A stretch of 64,000 bases of DNA from Pomacea canaliculata. Taxonomy: Eukaryota > Mollusca > Gastropoda > Architaenioglossa > Ampullariidae. The notes beneath the pieces are model-generated. The model saw only the letters and a program-made list of their open reading frames with translations. It was not told where the DNA came from and searched no databases. Positions within the stretch are counted from its first letter, which is position 1; the number at the start of each line of letters is the position of its first letter. The stretch covers positions 2,471,525 through 2,535,524 of the forward strand of contig NC_037593.1 of NCBI RefSeq assembly GCF_003073045.1, written 5' to 3'. A program made the translations under genes and the position numbers. Shown one piece after another: positions 48,199 to 59,182 of the stretch.

Positions 48199-49478
48199 AT
48201 GATGTCACAGGCAGGGTTCATGCTATGTGTGTGTGGGTTCGCCCTCACCTTTGGACAGCGTAAGTTACCTCCCTTTCTGTCTGCATACATACACTTGCAT
48301 AGCATACTCATACACACACAGAGACACATACATACATATACACTCACATAAACACACACATACACACTTACAAATACATACATACACATACATTCGTTTT
48401 TTGTGTTCACAGAGGTGAGCGTGAACTTGAAGACTGGAGTGGTGACGGGGTCCGTGACCGCCGCTAACGGCTTCCAGTGGATCTCTCAGCCCCCTGTTGT
48501 CCCTGGCAACACTCAGTGCAATGGCAGGGGCGTCCTCAAGCTCACCTTCGGCCCTCAGCGAGTGCGCGCGCATATTCAGATGACCTTGACCAATAACCCC
48601 ACGGGCGCTACGTTTCACATTGGGGACTCGGCGACCAATGATGGCTACGGTGAGTTTCTCGTTCTTTCTCTATTTCTTTCTCTCTTTCTTTCCCTCTTTC
48701 TTTCACTCTTCTCTCTGTCTCTCTTACGCCTATTTTCGAGCGTGTGTAAGTGCTTGTCAGCGTCATTCCTACTGAGGAGGCTTTGTTTCTTCTCGCCATC
48801 TGACCAACATTAGTCTGTATTATAGATATACAAATTATAACATTAAATATTTTACTCAACAATCAACAATTTGTTTATCTGAACAAAAAGTGTAAAAAAA
48901 ATATAAACTGTAAAGTTTATTCGATTTTGATTCCGTGAATATAAATTTACTTTGGCCTGGAGTTGACAAGACTGTCTTCCTCTAGTTCCTTCTGTCAGTG
49001 CACCTGGACAACATGGTTCACTCACACAACCTAGAGGTAGTGCTTCGTCCCAGTATGTTGCGACAATGACCCCTTAGGCACAGTGACCTCATTTCTAATG
49101 CAATGACCTCTTTCTGTGGCAGCCGGTGACTACGGGACTCAGGCCAACGACGCAGAGGTCCACTCCATCGACAAAACCATCTACTTTTACGGAAGGGACC
49201 AATCACCAGGCGTTAGCTACGGTCTCCTGTACTCACGAGCAAACTTCCTCACCACCAACGTCATCGTGGACATCAAAGACGAGTTGGCATCTGCTGACAG
49301 CGGCAACAGTTTTTTGCTGATCAACTCTCCAAGGCTGTTCGCTCTCAATGGTCAGTCGGACTTCGAAGGTCCAGTCAACAAAGATGTTTATGTGGCTATG
49401 AACCAAGTGATCACGGGTAGACAAGATCGCCTGGGTACCGGCCTGTGCAAGATGATCATCACGTGGTTCTCCAGCTAA
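48199..49478 (+). CDS. Secreted tandem-family protein, paralogue C (217 aa)
   Basis: Coding exons: 48,199-48,259 (exon begins about 48,160), 48,413-48,649 and 49,123-49,478; both introns phase 1. Two adjacent ATGs (48,199 and 48,202) can start the signal peptide MMSQAGFMLCVCGFALTFG. Mature part: QQVSVNLKTGVVTGSV, NGFQWISQPPVVPGNTQCNG, RGVLKLTFGPQRVRAHIQMT, ATFHIGDSATNDGY, AGDYGTQANDAEVHSIDKTI, YFYGRDQSPGVSYGLLYSRA, PRLFALNGQSDFEGPVNKDV, GTGLCKMIITWFSS. Two mature cysteines (QCNGRG and GLC) line up with conserved ones in A, B and F. No N-glycosylation sequon. AATAAA at 49,638. C, D and E are nearly identical, including parts of their introns, so they are recent copies or are kept alike by gene conversion. 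Confidence 0.88.
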
Positions 49479-49637
49479 GACAGCACCGACAGACACACGT
49501 GTTTGTTTGTTTGTTTGTTTTTTTCTCTCTCTCTCTCTCTTCAGTTCATTCTTCTCTTTTTTTCATTTCAGTACATCTACTTGCTTAATATTTGCTTTCT
49601 TTTTTTTATCGTCTGCCTTTCTTGAGTATAATTTTCC

Positions 49638-49643
49638 AATAAA
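49638..49643 (+). terminator. Polyadenylation signal of paralogue C
   Basis: AATAAA, 160 bp after the stop, in the shared context TTCCAATAAAG (also in E). Confidence 0.7.
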
Positions 49644-49844
49644 GCTTACAAAGTGATTCCTTTCAAGTCTACGTGTTCGTTCGTTCGTGCGTCTGTGCGT
49701 TGACGCCGTGAAAGCACCGCGACACCAACAAGTTACAAAAAATAAAAAATAAATAAATCGTCGATTGCGAACCACAACACTTTTACAGTACTTCTCACTC
49801 TTGGTTAAAGTAAACAAGCGCACAACCATGTCTACTTCTGTTTA

Positions 49845-50097
49845 AAACTGCGCATGTTTATTTCCATTTTCCTCGAGAAAGAAGTTTGTGTATAAAGAGG
49901 AGAAGCCCTTACTTTTGACATCAGTCACAGGCTCCGACACCAGTCAAGACGCAGATTCCTCGGGAAAGCTCGGAGACACACTGGCAAATATTTAGAAGGT
50001 GAGTGAATCCTCAGCGACATCTCCTGCTTGCGACCTGTAGGGTGTCAGGCATTGTAGATATTTGACACCCTGAACCCCGATAAAATGTTTAGTCAAC
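49845..50097 (+). pseudogene. Orphan F-type promoter and exon 1, coding exons deleted (first)
   Basis: A complete F-type head: upstream block AACTGCGCATGTTTATTTCC, TATAAAG at 49,891-49,897, and exon 1 with GACACCAGTCAAGACGCAGA ending TTAGAAG|GTGAGTGAATCC at 49,998. About 35 bp into the intron the sequence passes directly into GGGTGTCAGGCATTG and CCCCGATAAAATGTTTAGTC, which in gene F lie after the last exon (62,511 onward). The coding exons between are gone. The junction is the same as in the copy at 53,905-54,165. The promoter may still start a non-coding transcript. Confidence 0.88.
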
Positions 50098-51064
50098 AAC
50101 AAACTTAAAGTTCTGTTAAAATGCAAAGAATGCATCGGGAGAGACACATACCGGAGACACATACATCACTGATAGTGAAGTGTGGTTCTTGTGTGAAAAA
50201 TGCGCTGGCTGTGTATTAAATTATAATAAACTCATTACAACAGCCAAGTGCCATAGACTGGTAGACTGGGAAGGGGACATTCCTATCCGAAAAAAAAGTC
50301 AGAGAAGTGCATTTATTCGTGTGTGCGTTCATGTCCACATACACAACCACACACACACACATGTAACTAAATACAAAAAGCAAAATAAAAGAGAAAAAAA
50401 TAAAAGAAATATCTTTTAAAAAAAAAAAAAAAACCAAGTTTAGGAATAATAACTAGAGCTGCTAAATAACTGTGTGGCTTAAGACTTCAGTAATTATGCT
50501 CTGATGTCAAACAAGAATAAAGGGCATAGCACAATGATAAGTTAAATAACTTTTTACGAAATTCAAAGATGAGATACTTTGATAATACAGTGGTACCTGT
50601 GCACGGCCACCGTCCTCTGTGGAGGCTGGTCTAGTGCCGATCATTTAAAGCATCGACCTCATGTTTCCATGAACAATAATGAAGCTTTATTAGTGACAAG
50701 CTTAATTATCTTGTTAGCCAAACATTATACTTATGTATGCAAATGAAAAAATATACCTCCTGTAATACCTTTTTGAAGATTGAAGAATACATATAAAATT
50801 AAGTATTGAACTTAGATATGGCATAATAAGTAATAAATTAGACCTGTGTGAGTTTGTTCTTTACCCTAATAACAAACCTTGGTGACCAAGGGCTTTAAAG
50901 CAGTTCTGAATATAAAAAATCTGTTTGTTACGGTTTCTGCCCATGACAAGAAACAGGTTCATAGAAAGATCCGCACTACTATCCATCAGGCCAGGGACTA
51001 AAACAGTCTCAGGTTGGTACAGGTAACATCTTGGCAGGGACTAAGATCAGAGTATGGAGGATGA
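50098..51064. other. Intergenic between unit C and unit D
   Basis: 50,105-50,240 matches 45,450-45,580. An A-run lies at 50,418-50,433. A single CAGTGGTACC string at 50,588 resembles a TIR start but has no partner nearby. No gene. Confidence 0.45.
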
Positions 51065-51735
51065 ACATCTTAGCATAATTAACACTTCATTTGGACTGTT
51101 ATGCAAACTGCAAGGGGTCAAACCATTTGTTGGTGGCTTTTAGAATCATTGTTTTTTTATTTCTCTCCAATACTTTCATGACCAACGATATTAAGGCCGC
51201 TGGAGGAAGAGAACTGAGAACATTTGTAACTTTCACAGAGAAGTGATGTCTGGAAACGAGCATTACGAGCATGAGGTAGAGCAGCACTGTCATTGCCTGA
51301 GATGAATATTAAGGCTTTAGAGCCCTTCAGCTGATCTTTAACACTTGCTCAACACTATTCAGCCACATATCCTAGCTAGAAGACTCCTTGACGAGTTTAT
51401 CCTTGACCATCATCTGGTGTCATGGGTCATTCACTATTTGGTTGACAGGCAGCAATGAGAACTTGTCAAGGGCACTTTATCAAGGGGGAAATTAAGTACC
51501 TGGGCACAATCTTCGATAGAAGACTTCGCTGGGATCCGAACACTCAAGCTGTCGTGAAGAAGGATGAACAGCGTTTCTTCCTTCTCTGGAAGCTGAAGTC
51601 TTCTCTCTCTCCCAGCGATTTCTTGAACTCTTTTACAGATCGCACATACAGAGCCTGCAGTCCTTCCTGTTTATCTGTTTTCACAAGTTTGTCGGTCAAG
51701 GACAAGAACAGCTTACACTGTGTTGTGATAAATTA
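51065..51735. mobile_element. LINE fragment, rearranged copy (unit C-D)
   Basis: The same LINE piece as 45,580-46,665, but its first part (about 51,065-51,330) is inverted: the minus strand reads the ALTSLVMKVLER region. The next part (51,345-51,470) is in plus orientation and then jumps by deletion to KYLGTIFDRRLRWDPNT and VKKDEQRFFLLWKLKSS. The pentamer tail is missing. The LINE therefore predates the duplication of the units. Confidence 0.8.
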
Positions 51736-51924
51736 TAGACTGTGTAAATAGTGTCGTAAGTGATAACATTAACATTCCTCACCCATTGCCTTTCTTCCTT
51801 GTCAGAGTCTCGGGCATCCAATTAGATCCGCGCAATTTGATTGGATGATTCTGTCGAACCCGGACCTGCCTGGATCCACAAGAGTGGTCTGGAGACTCAT
51901 CCGAGAATAGCAAGAAAAAGATGC

Positions 51925-52024
51925 TATAAAAAGAGGTAGTTATTATCTCGCATTATCTGGAGGCAACTGTACACAAGGCGGCAGTTTACTGGACAAGACC
52001 ACCTTCACGAGTCTGGCAGACAAA
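51925..52024 (+). promoter_or_regulatory. TATA promoter and non-coding exon 1 of paralogue D
   Basis: TATAAAAA at 51,925-51,932; exon 1 ends GAGTCTGGCAGACAAA|GTGAGT. Part of the upstream block shared by C and E is deleted (51,895-51,915). Confidence 0.75.
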
Positions 52025-52385
52025 GTGAGTAATAAATACCCGGGGTTTAATTTTGCAAAGTATTAACTTCTCCTTTAGTTGTCAAGAATTCTGCAGGGAT
52101 TTTTTGGTATTTTCTGTAAGGAATTGTATTTTCTTCATGTCATCTTCAAGCTACATTAATGAAAAATAATGGGCTGTCTTCTCTAACTCAGACCGCAAGT
52201 TATGTCCGTTGAAAAGTAGCCTCCCTTGACTTGTTGCCTTTGACGTTCACTTGCCGCTTTATTCTCAAAGTCCAGATTAAAAAATTCAACTAATAAAGAT
52301 CTGGTGTCATAAAAAAACCTAAACTGAAATTAAGCACTCAGTTAAGATTAAGATAACGAAGATTTTTTTTTTCATGCAGTCTTTC

Positions 52386-52445
52386 ATTTTGCCATGGCCT
52401 CACAAGTAGTTTGCAGATCACGTGACCCGTGATTGTGACCCTCAA
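52386..52445 (+). promoter_or_regulatory. Conserved intron 1 block with palindromic E-box (D)
   Basis: The same TTTGCAGATCACGTGACCCG block as in C and E, at the same place in intron 1. Confidence 0.4.
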
Positions 52446-52618
52446 CTAACTGTAAGAAGTAAGTCTGGTAGCAGACGTCAGTTATAGAGACTTCAGATAC
52501 TCACAGAAGTCTGATGAAATAATAAATTCTGAAATATAATTATGAGATCAACAAGTCTGTGATTTTATTCTTTCTTCAGACGCAGTTCACAGGTGTTCAC
52601 TGTTACCAAGCGGAAAGA

Positions 52619-53741
52619 ATGATGTCACTGACAGGGTTCATGCTATGTGTGTGTGGGTTCGCCCTCACCTTTGGACAGCGTAAGTTACCTCCCTTTCTCC
52701 CTACATACATACACACCTACCTACATGCAATACATACATACATACTCTGTTTTGTGTACACAGAGGTGAGCGTGAACTTGAGGACTGGAGCGGTGACAGG
52801 GTCAGTGACCTCCGATAACGGCTTCCAGTGGATCGCTCGGCCCTCTGGTTTCCCTGGCAACACTCAGTGCAATGGCAGGGGCGTCCTCAAACTCACCTTC
52901 AACCCTCAGCGAGTGCGCGCGCATATTCAAATGACCTTGACCAATAACCCTAGGGGCGCTACGTTTCACATTGGGGACTCGGCGACCAATGATGGCTACG
53001 GTGAGTTTCTCGTTCTGTCTCTTTTCTGTCTCTCTTTCGCTTATTTGCGAGCGTGTGTGCTTGTCAATGTCATTCCTTATGGGTAGGGTTTATTTCTTCT
53101 CTCCATCTGACCAAAATTAGCCCGTATTATGGATATACAGAATATAAGTAGAGCTGAGTATATATTCGTTTTCCTTTATTTAATGATTTTCATCTCGTGA
53201 ATAGACATTTACTCTGGCCTGTTGTTGACAAGAGCGTGTTCCTCTAGTTCCTTCTGTCAGTGCACCTGGACAACATGGTTCACTCACACAACCTAGAGGT
53301 AGTGCATCGTGCCAGTATGTTGCGACAACGACCCCTCAGGCCCAGTGACCTCTTCTCTAATATTATTCTTCTTGCTCTATGGTAGCCGGTGACTATGGGA
53401 CTCAGGCCAACGACGCAGAGGTCCATTCCATCGACAAAACCATCTACTTTTACGGAAGGGACCGATCCCCAGGCGTTAGCTACGGTCTCCTGTACTCACG
53501 AGCAAACTTCCTCACCACCAACGTCATCATGGACATCAAAGACGAGTGGGCAGCTGCTGACAACGGAAACAGTAATTTGCTGATCGACTCTCCAAAGCTG
53601 TTCGCTCTCAATGGTCAGCCGGACTTCGAAGGTCCAGTTAACAAAGATGTTTATGTGGCTATGAACCAAGTGATCACGGGTAGACAAAGTCGCCAGGGTA
53701 CCGGCCTGTGCAGCATCACCGTCACGTGGTTCTCCAGTTAA
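52619..53741 (+). CDS. Secreted tandem-family protein, paralogue D (217 aa)
   Basis: Coding exons: 52,619-52,679, 52,764-53,000 and 53,386-53,741; phase-1 introns. The signal is MMSLTGFMLCVCGFALTFG. It differs from C in about twenty positions, for example FQWIARPSGFPGNTQCNG, LTFNPQRVRAH, NNPRGATFHIGD, DIKDEWAAADNGNSNLLID, RQSRQGTGLCSITVTWFSS. Two mature cysteines, no N-glycosylation sequon. Intron 1b is only 84 bp (193 bp in C). Exon 3 acceptor TATGGTAG is weaker than in C and E (TCTGTGGCAG). AATAAA at 53,882. The reading frame is intact. Confidence 0.88.
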
Positions 53742-53881
53742 GACAGCAGCTACAGACACACCTGTTTGTTTGTTGTTGTTTTTTTCTTCAATTCATTCTT
53801 CTCTTTTTTCGCTTCAGTACATCTATTTGCTTAATATTTGCTTTCTTTGTTATCATCTGCCTTTATTGAGTATAATTTTCT

Positions 53882-53887
53882 AATAAA
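53882..53887 (+). terminator. Polyadenylation signal of paralogue D
   Basis: TAATAAAAAAAA at the position matching the AATAAAG of C and E. Confidence 0.6.
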
Positions 53888-53904
53888 AAAAAATACTTTT
53901 GTTT

Positions 53905-54165
53905 GAAACTGCGCATGTTTATTTCCATTTTCCGTGAGAAGTAAGTTTGTGTATAAAGAGGAGAAGCCCTGGCTTTCAGCTCAGTCACAGGCAACTCCGA
54001 CACCAGTCAAGACAAATTCCTCGGGAAAGCTCGGAGACTCCACACACAGGCAAATATTTAGAAGGTGAGTGAATCCTCAGTGACATCTCCTGCTTGCGAC
54101 CTGTAGGGTGTCAGGCATTGTAGATATTTGACACCCGGTACCCCGATAAAATGTTTAATCAACAA
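53905..54165 (+). pseudogene. Orphan F-type promoter and exon 1, coding exons deleted (second)
   Basis: The same structure as 49,845-50,097: AACTGCGCATGTTTATTTCC, TATAAAG at 53,952-53,958, exon 1 ending TTTAGAAG|GTGAGTGAATCC at 54,064, then the identical junction CCTGCTTGCGACCTGTAGGG into the 3' flank of an F-type gene. Here the 3' flank continues collinear with 62,510-63,660, which proves what was lost. Confidence 0.9.
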
Positions 54166-55275
54166 AAGACTTACAATAAATTTGCTGTTTAGTGATTTAT
54201 TTTCCTTCATTTTTATTTATTTATTTTGCAAAAGGCTTCGACCTCGACTAACCAATAAACAGAAAAGACAACAGACCATAAAGCTTTTGTACCTCCGTCA
54301 ATACGAGAGTTCGCATCATCTGTTCTTTTTAAAGTTGATAGTTAAAATGGAATTCTTGTTTTGACCTTTTCTAGATATTAACATGAAAATTTGTCCATAA
54401 GTAGTGTAGCAGAGATGTATGTCCATGATGGCATGAAAAGTGTCATATAATTTGTAATTATGTACAAATAATAATCAGCTTGTGGGATACATGATAAGTA
54501 CGAGGATTTTTGTAGGGAAGTGCGTTGTTATGGTTCTTGTATATCTTCATGCAACACGCATATCTGTTAGAAGAATGTGTTTGAATTGTTGTTTTGTTAT
54601 GTCAGCTACTAGAAAATACTTGCTAAAGTATCATCGTACAGATGTATTGCTCCGTAGTTTTATTTATTTCTTGCCGAAAGCCAGTTCACTCATTTAATAC
54701 ATGTACTAGCATGTTAATACAGTTTGACCCTCGGCACCACGATTGGTTTTCATCAATCTGTACTTGTTAGACATGACTTTCCAAGATATGGTTAGTAGTT
54801 TTAAATTGTTACTGAAAAATTAGGGTTAGATGTAAAATCTTCACAAACTCTACAAAATTGCATTGGTATTTACATATATATATATATATGTCATAGGACT
54901 AGATCATGCATGGACAGGTTTTGTGCGCTGATGTTCAGCAGATAATTTTACTTCTTCTTCTAAGAATAGGTCTTTAACATTAAATGTATCTAGTAACCAA
55001 AGTAAAACAATAAAAGTAGTAGATAGTACTTCTATCAAAGAAAGTATAAGGGTAATATATTGTTGCTGAAATGTCACTCACTACATTTTATTGTAAATTC
55101 ATTATTTACTCTGTATAAAATTAAATGCTCTTTTTATTAATCCATGTCTTTGTAATGACGGCTTCTGTTTCTAAATATGAAATGGTAGAAATGTTTAACA
55201 GGAAATAATTCTTACATTATACGTTTATGAACAAGTATCTATACAAGTGACATTAAAGCTTGTGTGTGGTGTTAT
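54130..55275 (+). repeat. Duplicated 3' flank of an F-type gene (copy 1)
   Basis: Collinear with 62,540-63,665. Shared strings include CATTTTTATTTATTTATTTT, AAGTAGTGTAGCAGAGAT, GTCCATGATGGCATGAAAAG and ATTTGTAATTATGTACAAAT, with small indels. No coding function. AT-rich. Confidence 0.9.
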
Positions 55276-55890
55276 TGGTTTGTGGGTATTATGAGTGGTG
55301 GCATTCAATAAACTCTGCAGTCAGACCACGCACAAGAGACATTTTTATGTAGGCTCCCGCCCAAGTATATTTAATTAAAACTGAACTAAAACTTTTACGG
55401 ACTTTTACATTTTCGGAATAAGGCCAACACTTGCCTTATGTCACAGTGTGCAGTGTAGTAGTTTGTGTTCAATGTTGAGAGCAGAGCAGAATGTTTATGA
55501 AAATTACTTAGTGCAGACCATGGTCAGCCAGGTACAACAAACTGTAAACTGAGCATGAAGAGTCTTGAGTGCTGCTGCCACCTGGTGTCATTCACATGCT
55601 TTCAACATGTTCACTAACTGCTCACTACTTCATCACTGAGCACAGCACCAGGTCAGCAGTACACAATATCATCTGAGATACACAAGTAGTTACATGGAGG
55701 TTTGAGATTTACAGCCGGCAGGTGGCAGCCATCCATGTCTCATGATGCTGTGTGTATGTGTATGTTTGTTTGAATGTTTGCCTAACCAAAAATACTTGCA
55801 GCAAATATTGTTAAAAGGCTGACATCTTTTTCAAACTGAATTATAAGTTAAATTACAATTAGCTTTATTAAATAGGAAATGGCATTCCGT
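55276..55890. other. Segment present only in the D-E interval
   Basis: About 0.6 kb that lies between two blocks which are nearly adjacent in the downstream copy (63,665 and 63,710). It is an insertion here or a deletion there. No terminal repeats recognised, no gene. Confidence 0.55.
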
Positions 55891-56175
55891 TATCACTAGG
55901 TCTGGTAAATAATTGTGAGGATTTTCCAGTACACCAGTAGTCAGCTGTTTTCTTGCACTCATCTATAAAAAGCACTGACAGAGAAAATCCAGGCCTTCAG
56001 GTCACTTCTGCGAACATTATCTTTTAACTACACTTGTTTACTGACAAACAATTTGTACTCAAAGCCTTGAGAGATACCACCTACTGGTTGTTGACACTAG
56101 CAGCACTGTAATGACACCAATGTAGGATGCTGTCTGGAGCAGAGAGAGTGGGATGGTAGGGGATACTTAAACATT
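55891..56175 (+). repeat. Duplicated block shared with 63,710-64,000
   Basis: Collinear with the last 290 bp of the window: CTAGGTCTGGTAAAYAA, CACCAGTAGTCAGCTGTTTT, TATAAAAAGCACTGACAGAG, CACCTACTGGTTGTTGACAC. It contains a TATA-like TATAAAAA at 55,964-55,971 with TTCAGG about 30 bp on, conserved in both copies. It could be a promoter of a further gene. Confidence 0.85.
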
Positions 56176-58079
56176 TTGACATCGGCAGCAATCATTGGAA
56201 GAGTTGTGTTTGATGGCGCATCATAAAAAGAGAAATAGCTGGCAAGGGCAATTAAGTGACTCAAGGGAGGTGACTAAGGTACATCTTTGCTAGTCATGAT
56301 GTAGGAGGGAGGGGCACTTGACAGTCGTTGCTTGTTATCTGATCCATTCGACCACTTCCATCAGTCATCTCATGTGGTATACCCGGATGTACTCATCCTA
56401 TGGTTGTCGACCTTTATGCTGTCTGGCGAGAGGGGGATCGGGGAGGGATGGTGTACCCGGGACAGCGACTGTGGACACGAAACCTAATATTTGTATACAA
56501 TTGCTGACTTGGGTGACATAATAAATCACAACGTTGATTCAAAAGACTAGACCTCGAATTATTTGCTGCTGTTGATCAGCACCAGGAATCAGTTGCAAAT
56601 ATATTCTTCTCTAGTAGTTTCTCTGAAAAGTAGAGTTTCACGATAAAAATTCTATGTTAGCTTATGTCACCTCACACACATTGTCATCCACGGGGCAACA
56701 GCTCTTTCAAGGGGTGGTGGTGTTTATGCAGTGTCTAGTCCTTTAATCAGCTGGTTAACACTGTAGAAAGGAATTAGCACGACCGTTCATAGACATCTTT
56801 ACAGTTCCCACATATTGGGATTAGTTTTGAAATCAGTATTTCCAGAAATTTCCTGCCTTTAGAAATTCTTACTGAAATTTAAATGCAGTTTCTCTTGTAG
56901 TTCCCTTCTGCTTATAACCCTTTAAATTTTTATGCCACTTTACAATGTATATAATGTGCTTGTACCTTTCTTTTTTTTTTTTCTCATTATATTCTGAATT
57001 TTAGGGTCAGTGACCTACAATCATGTGATTACTTTTTTGCAGACCTCATATTATTATATAAAATTCTTGTACATAAACATGTATATATAAAGTGTTTGTA
57101 CTAATTCTGGATTTATATAATTATATCAAACTTTCCTATGATTATTATGATTATTATTTACCCTAAACCATTAATTTATCTGTGAGGGTATTTTCACTCT
57201 GTCCAATATTAAATGTGTTGTAGTAAATTCAAAATCATTTATATGTTTATAGTTTTCATCATTCTCTATTCTAATATCTTCTAAAATTCATGAACATAAT
57301 TATATTTCAAACATGTGTTTGGTGCTTTCTTTTTCTTAGTTACAAAAGTAAAAGTTATTAAAATGTCCATCTTTTTTTAAAAGTTGTAGTTAATACCATA
57401 AGCTCGATAACATCTAACCTGGAACCATTTATATTTAATTGTATGGATTTTATTTATTTTAAGAAATGTCTATTAAAGCTTAAATCACTCCTTTTTGAAA
57501 GCAGTTCAGTTCATCGTCATCATCTGATATATTGTCATAGATCTTTGAACCTTTTCTTTGGGAAAATGCTTGTTGCACTGAACATTAGTCTTATTACATG
57601 AACAAATCCTTGCAGAAGTAACAAAAATGTACAGAATATAGTTTGGTCTAATGCCATGAAATTTCACTGTGATGTGTTTGCCAGACCATCTATCTACACA
57701 TAAAATATGATTTTTTTAATTACGCACGCATACAAACTGCATCTCAGAGAGAGAGAGAGAGAGAACACTTTTTTTAGCATGAAGAATTGTCAGTCTATAT
57801 ATCATTTAAGCACTAAAATATATTATGCAGCCACAAAGAAATGCTGGTAAATCACTGTTTAATTAAAACTACAATTACAATTGTTATTTTGGGGTTAGGG
57901 CTGAGCTCAGTAGTAGTATACACTCTACCATTATACTATATATCTAAAGGTTAAATAAACAAAAACTTCTATTTTCAAAAACTGCTCCACATCTCATTGG
58001 TGAGGAAGATAATAGCAACCGACAGATGTTTTCAGAGGTGGAAGAGACAGATGCAAGCAGACTGTTCATCTCCTTCACG
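56176..58079. other. Intergenic upstream of paralogue E
   Basis: AT-rich, with a GA repeat at 57,748-57,764 and T-runs. No gene. It may be the next part of the duplicated flank, whose other copy is outside the window. Confidence 0.4.
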
Positions 58080-58216
58080 CCCTCAGCAAGCTTGGCCATG
58101 CTTTGCTTCCATTTGATTGGCTGCTTCTGTCGCACCGGACCTGCCTGGATCCACAGGATTGGTCTGGGTGCATCCCACATTGCCACACCCCTCCAGGACC
58201 ACAAAGAAAAAGATGC

Positions 58217-58318
58217 TATAAAAAGGGGTAGGTGTATGATGTCGCATTACCTGGAGACAACTGTACACAAGGCGGCAGTTTACTGGACAACACCACCTTC
58301 AAGAGTCTGGCAGACAAA
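58217..58318 (+). promoter_or_regulatory. TATA promoter and non-coding exon 1 of paralogue E
   Basis: TATAAAAA at 58,217-58,224; exon 1 ends GAGTCTGGCAGACAAA|GTGAGT, as in C and D. Confidence 0.75.
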
Positions 58319-58659
58319 GTGAGTAATAGATACCCGGGGTTTAATTTCTCAAAGTATTAACTTGCGCTTTAGTTGTCAAGGTTTCTGCATAGGTTGTTTT
58401 GGTATTTTCTGTGAGAAATTGTAGTTTCTTCATATCATCTTCTAGCTACATCAGTGAAAAATAATGGGTTGTGTCCGCTGAAAAGTAGCCTCCCTTGACT
58501 TCCTGTTGCTTTTGATGTTCACTTGTCACTTGGTACTTAAATTCATATTTTAAGCAATATTACTAATAAAGATCTAGTGTCGTAAAAAAAAGAAACCTAA
58601 CTTCAAATGAAGCACTCACTCAAGATTAAGATAACAAAGATTTTTTTCCTGCCATCTTT

Positions 58660-58722
58660 CATTTTGCCATGGCCGCGCAAGTAGTTTGCAGATCACGTGA
58701 CCCGTGATTGTGACCCTCAAGT
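58660..58722 (+). promoter_or_regulatory. Conserved intron 1 block with palindromic E-box (E)
   Basis: TTTGCAGATCACGTGACCCG then TGATTGTGACCCTCAA, as in C and D. A segment found only in E, with a (CAA)n run at 58,889-58,918, follows. Confidence 0.4.
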
Positions 58723-59182
58723 AGCTGTACAAGTCCTTTATTTGGTCAAATTGCTTGTTCTCGTAGCAGACGTCAGTTATAGACACTTCAGACACTCATA
58801 AAAGTCGCTGAACTCTGTGGTTATTGCTGTGGCTTTTATCCACGGGACTTGGGAAAACCGTATCTGGCACTAAGGTTTGCTCACTCATTACAACAACAAC
58901 AACAACAACAACAGCAACAAATCTCGCGCACCACCAAACCTTTGACAGCCTCTTATACATCAGTCACAGGCTTGTGTCCCTGTACACCGAGCAAGAAATG
59001 CCGTCACGTGATCGTGAATAGAGAATGTTCGATTGATGTCTTATAGATGATAAGATCTGATGAAATAATAAATACTGAAATATAATTACGAGGTCAACAA
59101 GTCTGTCATTTTCTTCTTTCTTCAGAAGCAGTTCACAGGTGTTGACTGTTACCAGGCGGAAAAGATTTCACTGGCAGGGTTC

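Noticed and set aside
50588-50640. TIR-like CAGTGGTACC as the end of a MITE
   Set aside because: No partner end and no TA pair found in the surrounding kilobase.
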